From: Pedosphaera sp.
GTDB taxonomy: Bacteria; Verrucomicrobiota; Verrucomicrobiia; Limisphaerales; Pedosphaeraceae
Reading direction: 5' to 3'
Assembly (NCBI GenBank): GCA_028293465.1
Contig: JAQGOT010000644.1
Location: forward strand, 1-6,683
Length of the DNA stretch: 6,683 nucleotides
Positions 6,408-6,683 of the stretch are shown one piece after another. Each line of letters starts with the position of its first letter. The stretch's first letter is position 1. A program made the position numbers and the translations under genes. Under the pieces are notes generated by a model. The model saw nothing but the letters and a program-made list of their open reading frames with translations. It was not told the DNA's origin and searched no databases.

Positions 6408-6555
6408 CAGCTCGCGCGGGTGAGGGCGGTTCGCGCGGAAAGATTGGGACCAACCGCGACGCGTGGGAGCGACGCCGACCCGACAGGGAGGAATCGAAAT
6501 GGGTTGTGACAGGCTAACTACGAAGCCCCCAGCCCAAGGATCGGACGTTTCCCCC
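6408..6555. other. Convergent intergenic region, no clear terminator
   Basis: This 148-bp stretch separates two converging genes, where a bidirectional terminator would be expected. The best inverted repeat is GCGGTT (6426-6431) with AACCGC (6452-6457), separated by 20 bases and with no T-tract on either strand. A 7-base direct repeat GCGACGC occurs at 6456-6462 and 6469-6475. A GGGAGG followed 7 nt later by ATG (6499) heads a 40-codon frame antisense to the neighbouring gene. Termination may be Rho-dependent (inference). Confidence 0.4.
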
Positions 6556-6683
6556 TCACTTCACCGCCAACGCCGACTCGATCGCGCCGGTGACTTCCTG
6601 AGATTCAGGTTTCGCCTTTGAATCAAAGCGCTGAAGAATCTTGCCGTCACGCCCGATCACGAACTTGCCGAAGTTCCATTTGA
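6556..6683 (-). CDS. Glutathione peroxidase, C-terminal fragment (cut by window edge)
   Basis: Forty-one residues and a TGA stop are visible. They open with 'KWNFGKFVIGRDGKILQRFE', which matches the 'WNFxKFLIxxDG' block of the glutathione peroxidase family. In that family the Trp and Asn of this block complete the catalytic tetrad with an N-terminal Cys or selenocysteine and a Gln. The enzyme reduces hydrogen peroxide or lipid hydroperoxides using glutathione or thioredoxin. The peroxidatic residue, any resolving Cys and any signal peptide lie beyond the right edge, so subtype and location cannot be told. The gene converges on the DUF362 gene. The truncation is only the window boundary; nothing suggests a broken gene. 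Confidence 0.88.
   Translation of the reverse strand, partial: KWNFGKFVIGRDGKILQRFDSKAKPESQEVTGAIESALAVK

Noticed and set aside
6449..6458. ACCAACCGCG shared with 2701-2710 before dnaG
   Set aside because: Only 10 bases match and the second copy lacks the palindrome; best explained by chance in GC-rich DNA.

Overview
The window carries five complete protein genes and one gene cut by the right edge. The content looks bacterial, Gram-negative-like and GC-rich. A lipoprotein signal peptide, a Sec-type signal peptide, two TPR proteins, and a DUF362 protein of the secreted, cysteine-poor kind fit the Verrucomicrobiota (Pedosphaera/Limisphaera-like) best. That placement is an inference from remembered family style; there is no rRNA or other decisive marker. 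No tRNA, rRNA, CRISPR array, IS element or phage gene was seen.

Layout. The left and central part reads entirely on the minus strand. From right to left it holds a TPR lipoprotein (3453-5306), a four-helix CvpA-family membrane protein (2749-3357), DNA primase DnaG (869-2692) and a small soluble TPR protein (46-618). Gaps are 95, 56 and 250 bp, so cvpA-dnaG is the only pair close enough to be an obvious operon. From 5319 the direction flips: a secreted DUF362 protein (5319-6407, GTG start) runs on the plus strand. It converges on the C-terminal end of a glutathione peroxidase (6556-6683, minus), whose N-terminal half lies outside the window.

How the genes fit together. DnaG is a housekeeping replication gene with all its motifs. 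CvpA-like proteins are inner-membrane proteins of poorly defined role. The TPR lipoprotein and the DUF362 protein are divergent, their start codons separated by only 12 bp, and both are predicted to leave the cytoplasm, so they may share a control region and possibly an envelope function (inference). The glutathione peroxidase is a stand-alone peroxide-defence enzyme.

There is no obvious new multi-gene system here. The points most worth a second look are the compact divergent start region at about 5278-5325, a perfect 12-bp palindrome just before dnaG, the two-module TPR lipoprotein with a long Pro-rich linker, the uncharacterised exported DUF362 protein, and the general absence of well-placed Shine-Dalgarno sequences.
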